From assembly GCA_002381125.1 (NCBI GenBank), contig DFUT01000013.1, positions 1 through 42,478 of the forward strand: a DNA stretch of 42,478 nucleotides, read 5' to 3'. The notes under the pieces are model-generated. The model was not told the origin of the DNA and did no database searches. It saw only the letters and a program-made list of their open reading frames with translations. The stretch comes from Bacteroidales bacterium UBA4179. Lineage in GTDB: Bacteria; Bacteroidota; Bacteroidia; Bacteroidales; Dysgonomonadaceae. Below are positions 26,047 through 34,584 of this stretch, in pieces (positions within the stretch are counted from its first letter, which is position 1; every line of letters starts with the position of its first letter). The position numbers and the translations under genes are program-made.

Positions 26047-27015
26047 TCATAATATTTTATCCATTACTCGGTTGGTACGGGTTGCCGTTATGCAATTGCT
26101 TACCGGTTCACTTCCTTTTCCGTTCAGGTAATTAACAATGCTTTCAATGAGATAAAACTGAATGTTTTCCGGGTTTTTTTCTATGAATTCTTGTCGACCT
26201 TTATCGGTCTCAAGCACGATGGGTGTGAAATCGAACGTGGAGCAGGTAAGTTTACCTTGTGTTCCTATAAAATCGATCGCATCCACATGAGCAATTTTTG
26301 ATGCGACAAAACTCCAACTTCCGCTTCCGACCACGCCTGATTCGAAGCGAAATGCTCCACTTACCGAATCTTCCACCTCATATAATCCGGCAACATTGGA
26401 GGTAAATCCGTTAGCATCTTCAATCGGCCCCAATATATAATCAAGTAAATCAAGTTGATGCGAAGCCAAATCGTAAAAATAGCCTGCACCGGAAATTTCT
26501 TTTTTGACCCTCCATGGCAAATTATCTTTCTTGAAATCTTCTTCACGTGGTGCAACGGCAAAACGAATTTGTACTGTCGAAATATTACCTATCGACCCTT
26601 TATCGATCAGTTGTTTTACGCGAAGAAAATAAGGTAATGTACGGCGGTAATAGGCCACAAAACAAGGGACTCCTGTTTCCTTTGCCACATTAACAATTTG
26701 CAAACATTCTTCATATGAAGCTGCCAATGGCTTTTCCACATATACCGGTTTGCCTGCTTTCATTGTTTTAATAGCATATTCGGCATGTGATGCCGGTGGA
26801 GTAGCAACATATACAGCATTTACTTCAGGGTCATGAATTAAATCATCTGCATTATTGTACCATTTTTTAATTCCATGTCGCAAAGCATAGTCTTTGGCTT
26901 TTTCGGCATCTCGTCTCATTACTGCCACAACGTCAGAACCTTCTACTTTTTGGAAAGCAGGACCACTTTTTTTCTCCGTTACATTTCCGCATCCGATAAA
27001 TCCCCAATGTATCAT
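26047..27015 (-). CDS. Gfo/Idh/MocA oxidoreductase, cytosolic
   Basis: This is a 322-residue NAD(P)-dependent oxidoreductase. The N-terminal Rossmann domain starts at once with HWGFIGCGNVTEKKSG (no signal peptide), and the family's catalytic EKP is in YVEKPLAASYEEC near residue 95. The C-terminal alpha/beta domain follows, with a His-containing helix ASHQLDLLDYILG near 180. Family members oxidise or reduce sugars and cyclitols; substrate unknown. It lies between the GH88 remnant and the haem lyase gene on the same strand, with 70-80 base gaps on each side, so it may be a single gene. It may be left over from a uronate or glycan catabolic locus shared with the GH88 gene; that is inference. Confidence 0.88.
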   Translation of the reverse strand: MIHWGFIGCGNVTEKKSGPAFQKVEGSDVVAVMRRDAEKAKDYALRHGIKKWYNNADDLIHDPEVNAVYVATPPASHAEYAIKTMKAGKPVYVEKPLAASYEECLQIVNVAKETGVPCFVAYYRRTLPYFLRVKQLIDKGSIGNISTVQIRFAVAPREEDFKKDNLPWRVKKEISGAGYFYDLASHQLDLLDYILGPIEDANGFTSNVAGLYEVEDSVSGAFRFESGVVGSGSWSFVASKIAHVDAIDFIGTQGKLTCSTFDFTPIVLETDKGRQEFIEKNPENIQFYLIESIVNYLNGKGSEPVSNCITATRTNRVMDKIL

Positions 27016-27085
27016 TTTATATTCTATTTATCCGGTTTATAGTTTTATAAAAAATCTACTTTTTATGTATGATGATTGCATTCAA

Positions 27086-29536
27086 TCAAAAAATGTGATG
27101 ATTTGTTCGGATCGTCTTGACCTTTTTATAGGAAAAGACGGCAAGAAAGCTTATAAGCACAAAAGGGATGGATAAATAAAAAATTATTCCTTTCATGGCG
27201 TCGCTTTGTCCATAGGAATGCATGCCGCTGAAAAAATAGTTCACCCCAAAAAACGTCATCAATACCGATGAGAAGGCAATAATGGATAACAGGTTGAACA
27301 ACCAATCGTTGTTTCCTTTTTTTATCAGATGAATGTGTGTGACGATGGTATAACTCACAATGGTGATCAATGCCCATGTCTCTTTTGGATCCCATCCCCA
27401 ATAACGCCCCCACGATTCGTTTGCCCATATTGCACCCAAAAAAGTTCCAATGCACATGAGTGCGAGCCCTACCATTAATGCCATTTGGTTTATAATGCTC
27501 AATTCTTTTATCCGATAAGGAATCAACGCATTGCGGTCGTAAAAAAGCATCATCGTTAAATTGGCAATGCCAAGCAGAAAACTGATGCCGAAAAATCCGT
27601 ATGCGGCTACAATGACAGCCACATGAAACATCAACCAGGGCGATTTCAATACGGGTATCAATGGATTGATTTGTGGGTCCATCCAATTGAGTCCCGAAAC
27701 AAAAAGAATGATTCCGCCAAAAAGTGTGGCTAGAGCCAGAGGAATAGTACTGCTCTTTCGACCAAAAACAAAACCTGCAAGAACGGTTGCCCATCCGGCA
27801 TAAACCATTGTTTCATAGGAATTGCTCCAAGGAGCATATCCCGAAATATAAGCCCGCAATCCCATACCGTAGATATGGTACATAAATATCAGAAAGATAC
27901 CTCCTATTAATATTTTAACAACCGTATCCAACCATTTTTTCGGCTTTAATAATTCTATAAATGTAAAAATGATCAATAAACCTCCCAAAATGAAGTATCC
28001 GATTTGGCAATGGCCAAAAATATCAAGGCGGTTATATCGGATCTCGGCTTTCAATTTTTTGGGATTAATTTGCGAAGCTGCATCGTTCTTTTTTTGATAT
28101 TCGCCGATTACTTGTAGAAGCCGGTTGGGGTTGTTCCAATCTCCGCTTCTTAAAGAATGGTTTATTTCATTTAGATACCATGTTACCGAGCGGGTAATGA
28201 ATAAGGAATCTTCTGTTGGGAAAGTAGAGAGATCGTCTCCCGGTGCATACCAAGTGGGGGTAGGATCTGTTGGGTGAGGAAAAATACACAGCATTTGACG
28301 ATTCAGCAACCGAAAAACGATATTGACGCGTTCATCGAGTTTGATCAAATCTTTATCGAAACCGGTCCGTTCCATTGGTGCTTTACTATACGCTTCTTTC
28401 AATTTGGGCATCAGACGGTAGTCACCATCTTCATCGAACAGTTGAAAATAAGCGCAATAATCGTTGGGCAACCGATAATGACGACTTATTTCTTTGTTGG
28501 CAACGGCAATGAATGGAACCTGCATCCACATTTGCGGCATGGAAAGAAAGCTTAGCAGGAATTGATCGGAATTGAGTTTTCCTATAGTTGTCTCTTTGTG
28601 TAATTTGCGAAGAATCTCGGAAGAAAACGTATTGATCGGAACAATTCTTCCACCCCATTGCATGGGCAATTCGCCAAATTGTGCTGCATGTTGCGGATCG
28701 ATTGCGTTTTTTTGTACTGCATTCATCATATTCATGGGGGGCATATGCTGTGCCGATAGAGTGCCGGAAAAAACAAGAAACAACAGACATGTTATCGTGC
28801 CTCGGTATGCTTTTTTTACTTTCTTCAGTTGTGTGTTCAATTGGCGGAAGCGGGAGTTTTTTGTGGTAAAAACAAGAATAAATCCGATTAGCAATAAAAA
28901 ATATCCGCTGTAAGTGATGGTTCTTCCCACAATATCTTTATTGACAGAGAGGATGGTGCCCATTTCGTCGTTGTCGAAGGAAGCCTGAAAAAATCGATAT
29001 CCCTTTACATTCAATACGTTATTCATGTAAACGTTTGCTTTGCGTACTTCACCATTTGCATAGCCGATAAGAAGATCACTTTCATAGGATGAAGGGCTTT
29101 CCGAACCCGGATACCGAATCAAACTGAAGTCAATCAGTTTTAGTGTAAAAGGCAGTGTTTCGTATTCGATGCCAGCGGGTGTGTTCAGGACTATTTTGTC
29201 GATAGTTTCTCCTTCACGAATATGAACCGTTCCATCTTTTCCAAATAAATGAGTGATCAATGCTCCCAACAGAATGACGATAAAAGCAAAATGCACAACG
29301 ATCAATGCCCAGCGGCGTCGCTGAAAATAGCGATATTTGATAACGATCGCGATAAAATTCACAACCATAAGAAACTGCAGGAAAAAAAAGAGTGGGGAAT
29401 GATAAATCAGCGATTTGGCAACATCCGTGCCGTGATACTTTTCAATAAAAGTAGCTGCTGCCAGCCCGAAAGCATAAAGGGCCAACAGGATGATTGTGGT
29501 TAAATATGAGGATAAAAAACGTTTTAATTTTTTCAT
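27086..29536 (-). CDS. Fused cytochrome c synthase, ResB-CcsA (CcsBA)
   Basis: This is an 816-residue membrane protein of the System II cytochrome c maturation pathway, which carries haem across the membrane and attaches it to CxxCH motifs. The N-terminal ResB-like part (1-250) has several membrane segments, including LTTIILLALYAFGLAAATF. A long periplasmic section (about 270-480) precedes the CcsA part, whose tryptophan-rich haem-handling WWD motif reads WGRYWGWDPKETWAL near residue 715, with membrane helices on both sides and flanking His. I start at ATG 29536, before KKLKRFLSS; the frame is open to 29572. It lies directly downstream of the cytochrome operon, separated by a terminator. Confidence 0.92.
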   Translation of the reverse strand: MKKLKRFLSSYLTTIILLALYAFGLAAATFIEKYHGTDVAKSLIYHSPLFFFLQFLMVVNFIAIVIKYRYFQRRRWALIVVHFAFIVILLGALITHLFGKDGTVHIREGETIDKIVLNTPAGIEYETLPFTLKLIDFSLIRYPGSESPSSYESDLLIGYANGEVRKANVYMNNVLNVKGYRFFQASFDNDEMGTILSVNKDIVGRTITYSGYFLLLIGFILVFTTKNSRFRQLNTQLKKVKKAYRGTITCLLFLVFSGTLSAQHMPPMNMMNAVQKNAIDPQHAAQFGELPMQWGGRIVPINTFSSEILRKLHKETTIGKLNSDQFLLSFLSMPQMWMQVPFIAVANKEISRHYRLPNDYCAYFQLFDEDGDYRLMPKLKEAYSKAPMERTGFDKDLIKLDERVNIVFRLLNRQMLCIFPHPTDPTPTWYAPGDDLSTFPTEDSLFITRSVTWYLNEINHSLRSGDWNNPNRLLQVIGEYQKKNDAASQINPKKLKAEIRYNRLDIFGHCQIGYFILGGLLIIFTFIELLKPKKWLDTVVKILIGGIFLIFMYHIYGMGLRAYISGYAPWSNSYETMVYAGWATVLAGFVFGRKSSTIPLALATLFGGIILFVSGLNWMDPQINPLIPVLKSPWLMFHVAVIVAAYGFFGISFLLGIANLTMMLFYDRNALIPYRIKELSIINQMALMVGLALMCIGTFLGAIWANESWGRYWGWDPKETWALITIVSYTIVTHIHLIKKGNNDWLFNLLSIIAFSSVLMTFFGVNYFFSGMHSYGQSDAMKGIIFYLSIPFVLISFLAVFSYKKVKTIRTNHHIF

Positions 29537-29596
29537 ATTGATCCGAAATCCGACAGTTGTATTATACCACAAATATCAACATATTTTGTCGATATA

Positions 29597-29634
29597 AAAA
29601 GAGGGTAAAATCACATTATGATATACCCTCTTTT
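29597..29634 (-). terminator. Intrinsic terminator after the cytochrome operon
   Basis: AAAAGAGGGTA (29597-29607) pairs perfectly with TACCCTCTTTT (29624-29634): an 11-bp stem and 16-base loop. On the - strand the stem ends in CCCTCTTTTTATATC, with a T run. It ends the 33,589-29,664 operon and isolates the haem lyase gene that starts 60 bases further on. Confidence 0.85.
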
Positions 29635-29663
29635 CTTAACCAAGATTGCAGGTACAGTTTATT

Positions 29664-30584
29664 TTATGCCTCGTTCCATTGCTTGCGAAGCAATTCCACT
29701 GCTGCAGGAACCACTATGTTGCGATCACCCTGAGCACCACATTCGAAGCTGACATATTTATCGTATCCAATCATTTTCAATCCTTTGAATCCGTTCACGT
29801 AATTATCGGCTTCGCCATCTTCTCCCGGTATACTGCGGCGTTTGCGGCTTGCCACATGTACGTGTTGCAAATATTCTCCGCCCGAGATAAATGCACCCAT
29901 ATCCGAAGTTTCTTCCCATGTCATGTGCCAAAAATCGCCCATGCATTTAATGCCGGGGTTGTTAACGTCGCGGCATATGGAGGCGGCATCGGCAACCAGA
30001 CGCAGATAAAAAGCTTCTTGTCGGTTGAGGGGTTCAAGAATAACCGTTGTGCCGTGTTCTCCGGCAAAATTGCCCATCTCATCGAGTTGTTCGCAGAGGA
30101 AATCGCGTGTTTCCTGCGTATGGGGCATAACGGGTTTTTGTGAGTTGAAGGCAGGCACCATAATTACGCCGGTAGATTCCAATTCGCCTGCAGCGATGAT
30201 GATTTCGTTCATCGTATCACGACATTGTTTGCGAATGGCGGGATCGGTTGAGAGAATAAACCCCTCAAAACCTGCACATATGGCACTTATTTTGATATTG
30301 CGTCCTTTCAGTGCATTCTTGAGTTCGGGTACTCGCTTGGCAAGTCCTCTTCCGCCCGGTTCAAATCCCACAACGCCATACTTTTCCATAAAATCGAATT
30401 TCTCATTCAGATTTTTTCCGGGAGGAATTCCTTCTTGAAAAGAAAGGTTCAGTTTTGCTTTGGAAGATGTGTCCGCAATTGATTTTTTTTCGGTACAGGA
30501 GGCAAAAACAGTGTGACTTCCTCCGGTAAGTATTGCGGCACCGGCAATGGATGTTTTTAAAAAGTTTCTTCTATCGAGTGTCAT
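29664..30584 (-). CDS. Tat-exported TIM-barrel sugar isomerase/epimerase-like protein
   Basis: This is a 306-residue protein of the xylose-isomerase-like TIM-barrel superfamily (AP endonuclease 2/hydroxypyruvate isomerase type). The N-terminus DRRNFLKTSIAGAAILTGG is a twin-arginine signal, so it should be exported folded. The metal-binding carboxylates of the family appear as VILEPLNR (Glu), CMGDFWHM (Asp, His) and VSFECGAQG (Glu). Such proteins isomerise or epimerise sugars or keto-sugars. The gene follows the Tat-exported Gfo/Idh/MocA gene by 6 bases, so they are co-transcribed, and a terminator follows. Substrate unknown; a keto-sugar made by the upstream oxidoreductase is a reasonable guess. 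Confidence 0.83.
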   Translation of the reverse strand: MTLDRRNFLKTSIAGAAILTGGSHTVFASCTEKKSIADTSSKAKLNLSFQEGIPPGKNLNEKFDFMEKYGVVGFEPGGRGLAKRVPELKNALKGRNIKISAICAGFEGFILSTDPAIRKQCRDTMNEIIIAAGELESTGVIMVPAFNSQKPVMPHTQETRDFLCEQLDEMGNFAGEHGTTVILEPLNRQEAFYLRLVADAASICRDVNNPGIKCMGDFWHMTWEETSDMGAFISGGEYLQHVHVASRKRRSIPGEDGEADNYVNGFKGLKMIGYDKYVSFECGAQGDRNIVVPAAVELLRKQWNEA

Positions 30585-30590
30585 AATTTT

Positions 30591-31976
30591 TTATTTTTTC
30601 TCTTGGGGTTTTCCGGGTATGGGTACGGTAAAAGCACTCATATCCATTTTGCCCATATTTAAATCTTTTGGGGTATAATCTAGGGTAGATGCAGTCATTG
30701 CATCCCATTTTGTTTCGAGACCGGTGTACGCCGATTCGCGCCCCATGATAGCCGCCATATTGGCAATAGCCGTTTCGGAAGCTTGTTCGATAAGTTTATT
30801 TCCGCGAATACAGTTGATCAGGTTGACATGTTCTAGCGTATAAGGATCGGTTTGGCTGAAATTGGTTTTTTCTGCTTCGTGATCGTATTTCCAGATGACA
30901 TTCCCTGCAAGGTCTTTAATCGCCGTTTCACCTTGGGTCGTCCATGAACCTTTGGTGCCTTGAATGAATTCGCTCACATTGTTGGCACATCCGTCTATCT
31001 GGCGGCACATGCTGTGAAAATGGATGCCGTTTTCCATTGTAAAATCGACACTGAAATTGTCGTATTGATCGCCTGTGATGCGACGATGACGTGAACCGAA
31101 TCCAACGGCACTTATCGGCTTCAACCCCGTGAACCATGTAAATACGTCGATATTATGAACATGTTGTTCTACGATATGGTCACCCGACAACCATTTCCAG
31201 TTCACCCAATCACGAATCATATATTCAAAATCGCTCCATCCCGGTTGTCGCTCGCGACACCACAACATTCCTTGGTTCCAATAAACCACGCCTCCGGTAA
31301 TTTCGCCGATTGCTCCTTCCATAATCTTTTTGTATGATTCCACGTAGCTACGTTGGTGATGACGTTGCGTACCCGTAACCACACACAGGTTCTTTGCCTG
31401 AGCCAGTTTTGCAGCGGCTATGATTGTACGATATCCTACGGGATCCACACAAATTGGTTTTTCAAGAAAACAATGTTTCCCCTTTTCTACGGCATATTTG
31501 AAATGTTCCGGTCGGAAAAATGGAGGTGTTGCATCGATGATTACATCTACATCACTATCAATAACCTGTTTGTATGCATCCAAGCCTACAAAACGTTTAT
31601 CGGAGGGAATATCGATATTTTTCTCGTTTTTCAGTTTTTCGGCCAGGCTGTCCACTTTCTCTTGAAATACATCTCCCAATGCAACGATTGTTACGCCATT
31701 TGCCGCATTCAGAAAGTTGAATGCTGCACCCGATCCGCGTCCTCCACAACCGATTACGCCTGCTTTCAATTCTTTTCCGTCCGCAGCCTTATCGGGAAGT
31801 TCCGGGATATAGTAGCTGCCGGGTTCCTTTAAGGGTACGTTGCCATTTTTGTTTTTTCCTCCGCCGCTGCACGAGGTGAATAAACCTGCGGATGAGGTTG
31901 TTCCCATTACACCGAGTGCTCCCGCCATTGCGGAGCTTTTTAGAAACGTTCTTCTGGTTAAGTTGTTTTTTTTCAT
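30591..31976 (-). CDS. Tat-exported Gfo/Idh/MocA oxidoreductase
   Basis: This is a 461-residue oxidoreductase with a twin-arginine signal (LTRRTFLKSSAMAGALGVMG) and a possible lipobox-like FTSCSG at about 33-38. The Rossmann motif is GVIGCGGRGSGAAF (about 73-86) and the catalytic EKP is in CFLEKPICVDP (about 175). The C-terminal domain holds HVHNIDVFTWFTGLKP. Exported members of this family, such as glucose-fructose oxidoreductase, keep a tightly bound nucleotide because free NAD(P) is absent from the periplasm. It is 20 bases after the cytochrome fusion and 6 bases before the TIM-barrel gene, so all three form one operon. Related Bacteroidetes proteins oxidise sugars at C3; the substrate here is unknown. 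Confidence 0.88.
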   Translation of the reverse strand: MKKNNLTRRTFLKSSAMAGALGVMGTTSSAGLFTSCSGGGKNKNGNVPLKEPGSYYIPELPDKAADGKELKAGVIGCGGRGSGAAFNFLNAANGVTIVALGDVFQEKVDSLAEKLKNEKNIDIPSDKRFVGLDAYKQVIDSDVDVIIDATPPFFRPEHFKYAVEKGKHCFLEKPICVDPVGYRTIIAAAKLAQAKNLCVVTGTQRHHQRSYVESYKKIMEGAIGEITGGVVYWNQGMLWCRERQPGWSDFEYMIRDWVNWKWLSGDHIVEQHVHNIDVFTWFTGLKPISAVGFGSRHRRITGDQYDNFSVDFTMENGIHFHSMCRQIDGCANNVSEFIQGTKGSWTTQGETAIKDLAGNVIWKYDHEAEKTNFSQTDPYTLEHVNLINCIRGNKLIEQASETAIANMAAIMGRESAYTGLETKWDAMTASTLDYTPKDLNMGKMDMSAFTVPIPGKPQEKK

Positions 31977-31996
31977 ATCGATAAGCTTAAAAAAAA

Positions 31997-33589
31997 TTAG
32001 TGTTCATTTTGGATAATCAGTGAGTCGGGTTCACAAACTACACGAAATCCAATTCCCTTGATATCGGAATACCACCAAATGCTTTTGGGTTGTTGCGGAT
32101 CGGTTTTCAGCCATGCTTCATGGTGGGTATGATCGCGGGCCGCACATCGTACGTCCGCTGCGTCGGAAGTGTAATTTCCGCCACGAACAACCCATTCTTT
32201 TCCTTCCATTATCAATGGATTTATTGCCCCTTTCGTTTTATTGTATGCTTCCGAATCGTATTTATCTGCACAATATTCCATTACGTTCCCGAGCGTGTTC
32301 TTTAATCCGAACGGATTAGGTCGAACGGCATCGGGTTCATGCGTCTTGTTGTTGCTGTTTTTGCTGTAAATCACATATGAAGCGATGGTGTCTGTTTTGG
32401 CCTTAAAAAATTTGCGCCAAACCCCCTGATCCGAAAAATCCTTGGGATTTCCCGGAAAGAAATAGGGCGTTTGTGTTCCTCCCCGTGTTGCATATTCCCA
32501 TTCGGCTTCGGTGGGGAGACGATATTTTTTTCCGGTTTTTAAAGACAACCATTGGCAAAACACTTCTGCTGCATAATGAGTCATCGTGATAGCCGGACGT
32601 TTGCCGCTTCCCCAGCCTTGATCGGGAAATCCGAATGGAGGAGTGGGACCCGAAATGGCATCCACATCCAATGCTTTCAAATTATTTTCATAGACTTCTT
32701 CGGGTGGCGTGCGTCCTTCACTCATGGTTTCAGCATAAAATGCCCAATATTGATCCCAGGTTGTTTCAGCTTCTGCCATAAAGAACGAACTCACGGTAAC
32801 TTCATGAACAGGAGCTTCGTCGGGTTCGTGGAAAGGTTCATTATCGGGACTTCCCATATTGAACGTGCCTCCCGGAATAGCAATCATCTTAAAAGATACC
32901 GCTGTTCCGGGTATTTGTTCGATGTAATCGGCAAAAACCGCCACTTCGGTTGCTTCTTTATAGAATAAACTTGTATCTACCACACCCTTATCATCACTTA
33001 TCCCGGGGATGCCTGTCATTTTTCCGTGGATATAATTCGGGTTGTAATGTCCTGCATCCAAATGACAGCTTATGCACTGCAAGTCAAGTTTTTTTGCATT
33101 TTCTTCATAATAGAGATGAGCTGTGATTGCATCGTCGGTAACACCTTCGGGAAACAGGTTTTGGTGACATTTTTCGCACGACTCGTTAGGTGTGTATTTT
33201 ATGGCGTATTCCAATTCCGATTTGCTTTCCCAATCGAAATCGGCGCTGTCTTTTGTGAGATACCCCCATACATCTTTTAGACCGAGAGCAATTTTTGCCT
33301 TATAATGATCCCATGTATTTTCTATCGGAGGAAGATGGCAGTCTACACAATTCGTCATAACGCCGCTTTTGTTGTTGACGTGCATCGATAATTTCCATGT
33401 TTCTTCGGCATGAGGATGGACATGGCAAATCATACACGATTCGTTTGTCGAAAAGTAGACCGATGTTTGATATAAAGCAACAACTATAATAATACCTATG
33501 ATTATTCCTAAAAGCAGATAAAAACCTTTTCGTCGATGAAGTTTTTTTTGAGGTTTATCGGTCACCTCAAAATCGTTTGTCCCTTTCAT
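31997..33589 (-). CDS. NapC/NirT-type tetrahaem cytochrome fused to a SUMF1-like domain
   Basis: This is a 530-residue fusion. A cytoplasmic basic N-terminus (KKLHRRKG) and one membrane helix (about 22-42) anchor it; the rest is periplasmic. Four CxxCH haem sites follow at about 52-56 (CMICH), 81-85 (CVDCH), 138-142 (CEKCH) and 172-176 (CISCH), the arrangement of NapC/NrfH quinol dehydrogenases. From about 232 to 525 is a formylglycine-generating-enzyme-like fold: MIAIPGGTFNMGS, YRLPTEAEWEYATRGG, NTLGNVMEYC and the closing WVVRGGNYTSDAADVRCAAR. At the two catalytic Cys positions of true FGE it appears to have Ser and Asp, so sulfatase activation is unlikely. Start at ATG 33589; the frame opens at 33646. 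It heads a three-gene operon. Confidence 0.88.
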   Translation of the reverse strand: MKGTNDFEVTDKPQKKLHRRKGFYLLLGIIIGIIIVVALYQTSVYFSTNESCMICHVHPHAEETWKLSMHVNNKSGVMTNCVDCHLPPIENTWDHYKAKIALGLKDVWGYLTKDSADFDWESKSELEYAIKYTPNESCEKCHQNLFPEGVTDDAITAHLYYEENAKKLDLQCISCHLDAGHYNPNYIHGKMTGIPGISDDKGVVDTSLFYKEATEVAVFADYIEQIPGTAVSFKMIAIPGGTFNMGSPDNEPFHEPDEAPVHEVTVSSFFMAEAETTWDQYWAFYAETMSEGRTPPEEVYENNLKALDVDAISGPTPPFGFPDQGWGSGKRPAITMTHYAAEVFCQWLSLKTGKKYRLPTEAEWEYATRGGTQTPYFFPGNPKDFSDQGVWRKFFKAKTDTIASYVIYSKNSNNKTHEPDAVRPNPFGLKNTLGNVMEYCADKYDSEAYNKTKGAINPLIMEGKEWVVRGGNYTSDAADVRCAARDHTHHEAWLKTDPQQPKSIWWYSDIKGIGFRVVCEPDSLIIQNEH

Positions 33590-33784
33590 TCTTTCTTTTG
33601 AAGTATAGAACCAGTATGTATAGCTTGAATTGATTCGGTGAAACAAATGACGGTAAAAATAGTCATTTTTACGATAATTGAAGGAATTCTCGAATAAAAA
33701 TGTAAATATATAGCGTCAACCGGCAAGTTCGTTTTCTCTCGCTTCTTTTATAGTGCTTATTTTTCATTCAAATACAAAAATGCT

Positions 33785-33792
33785 TATCTTTG
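33785..33792 (+). promoter_or_regulatory. -7 promoter box immediately before the 33799 start
   Basis: TATCTTTG fits TAnnTTTG exactly and ends six bases before the ATG at 33799. Predicted transcription starts at about 33797-33800, so the mRNA would have almost no leader. It rules out the upstream TTG at 33790 as a start codon. Confidence 0.65.
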
Positions 33793-33798
33793 TGTGAG

Positions 33799-34527
33799 AT
33801 GAACGATCAAGAGGATATATTAGGCAGATTGCGTCAGACGTTAAATGAGCAAGGAATTGATTCTTTCCATATTTTGGAGGAGCTCGTTCCAATTGAGGAA
33901 CAGATGGAGTATTTTCGTTATTTCGAAAGATTGAGAAGAGAAAATGCCCCTTTTGTTCGTGACGAAGAAATCTCGATACTTTTTTCGCCGGATGCCTCCG
34001 TTGAAAGAAAAAAAAGAAGTCTTTCATTATTGGCATCTATCCCTGACGTGACGGCATATCGTGCCATTGAAACCTATCACAGCAGCCCGTTGGAACCTGA
34101 GTTGAAAAACTGGTCGGCAATGGCATTGGTAAGCAGTCGTATTGTCCTTAATTCCAATCTTTCGGGGAAACAGCAGGTGTATATTTCTTCCGGATTGGGG
34201 GGGCACGATAAAAAACTTCGTTTTTTTGCGTTGTTTACTACACAAAACAGAGAAAATTTTACCGATTTACAAAAAAACATTATTGAAAGCGAATTCAGGT
34301 TCCAATTGGAGCAAGCCGATGTAGATATCGAGAAATTCGAAATCGAAGACAATTATTTTACCATTTTGATGCTCGTTCCTTTTGATGTAAATATAAAGTC
34401 TATTCTTCAAGCTGCCATAGATGAATGCAATCAATACGGGAATTTTCTCGACACCAAGTTTCTATTCACTAATGTAAAAATACTCGGCGAAGAGGAAATC
34501 ACCAATTTGCTTAAGAAGAAAGATTAA
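33799..34527 (+). CDS. Uncharacterised cytoplasmic protein
   Basis: I do not recognise this 242-residue protein. It has no signal peptide or membrane segment. The N-terminal two thirds are helical and charged, with a stretch like a repeat or HEAT-type helix pair (SLSLLASIPDVTAYRAIETYH; then ELKNWSAMALVSSRIVL), followed by a mixed alpha/beta end containing LRFFALFTTQ and YFTILMLVPFDVNIKSIL. The Gly pair in YISSGLGGHDKK could form a tight turn. It has its own promoter and stands between two - strand blocks, converging on the THUMP methyltransferase 57 bp away. Codon use resembles the neighbours, so it is probably a native gene. Confidence 0.75.
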   Translation: MNDQEDILGRLRQTLNEQGIDSFHILEELVPIEEQMEYFRYFERLRRENAPFVRDEEISILFSPDASVERKKRSLSLLASIPDVTAYRAIETYHSSPLEPELKNWSAMALVSSRIVLNSNLSGKQQVYISSGLGGHDKKLRFFALFTTQNRENFTDLQKNIIESEFRFQLEQADVDIEKFEIEDNYFTILMLVPFDVNIKSILQAAIDECNQYGNFLDTKFLFTNVKILGEEEITNLLKKKD

Positions 34528-34584
34528 GAAAACCGTTGCATGTTGCCATTACTTTCGAATAGAAAACATTATTTTAACCTTGTC

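Noticed and set aside
31997..33589. Sulfatase-activating FGE function for the SUMF1-like domain
   Set aside because: Both catalytic Cys positions seem substituted and no sulfatase gene is in the window.
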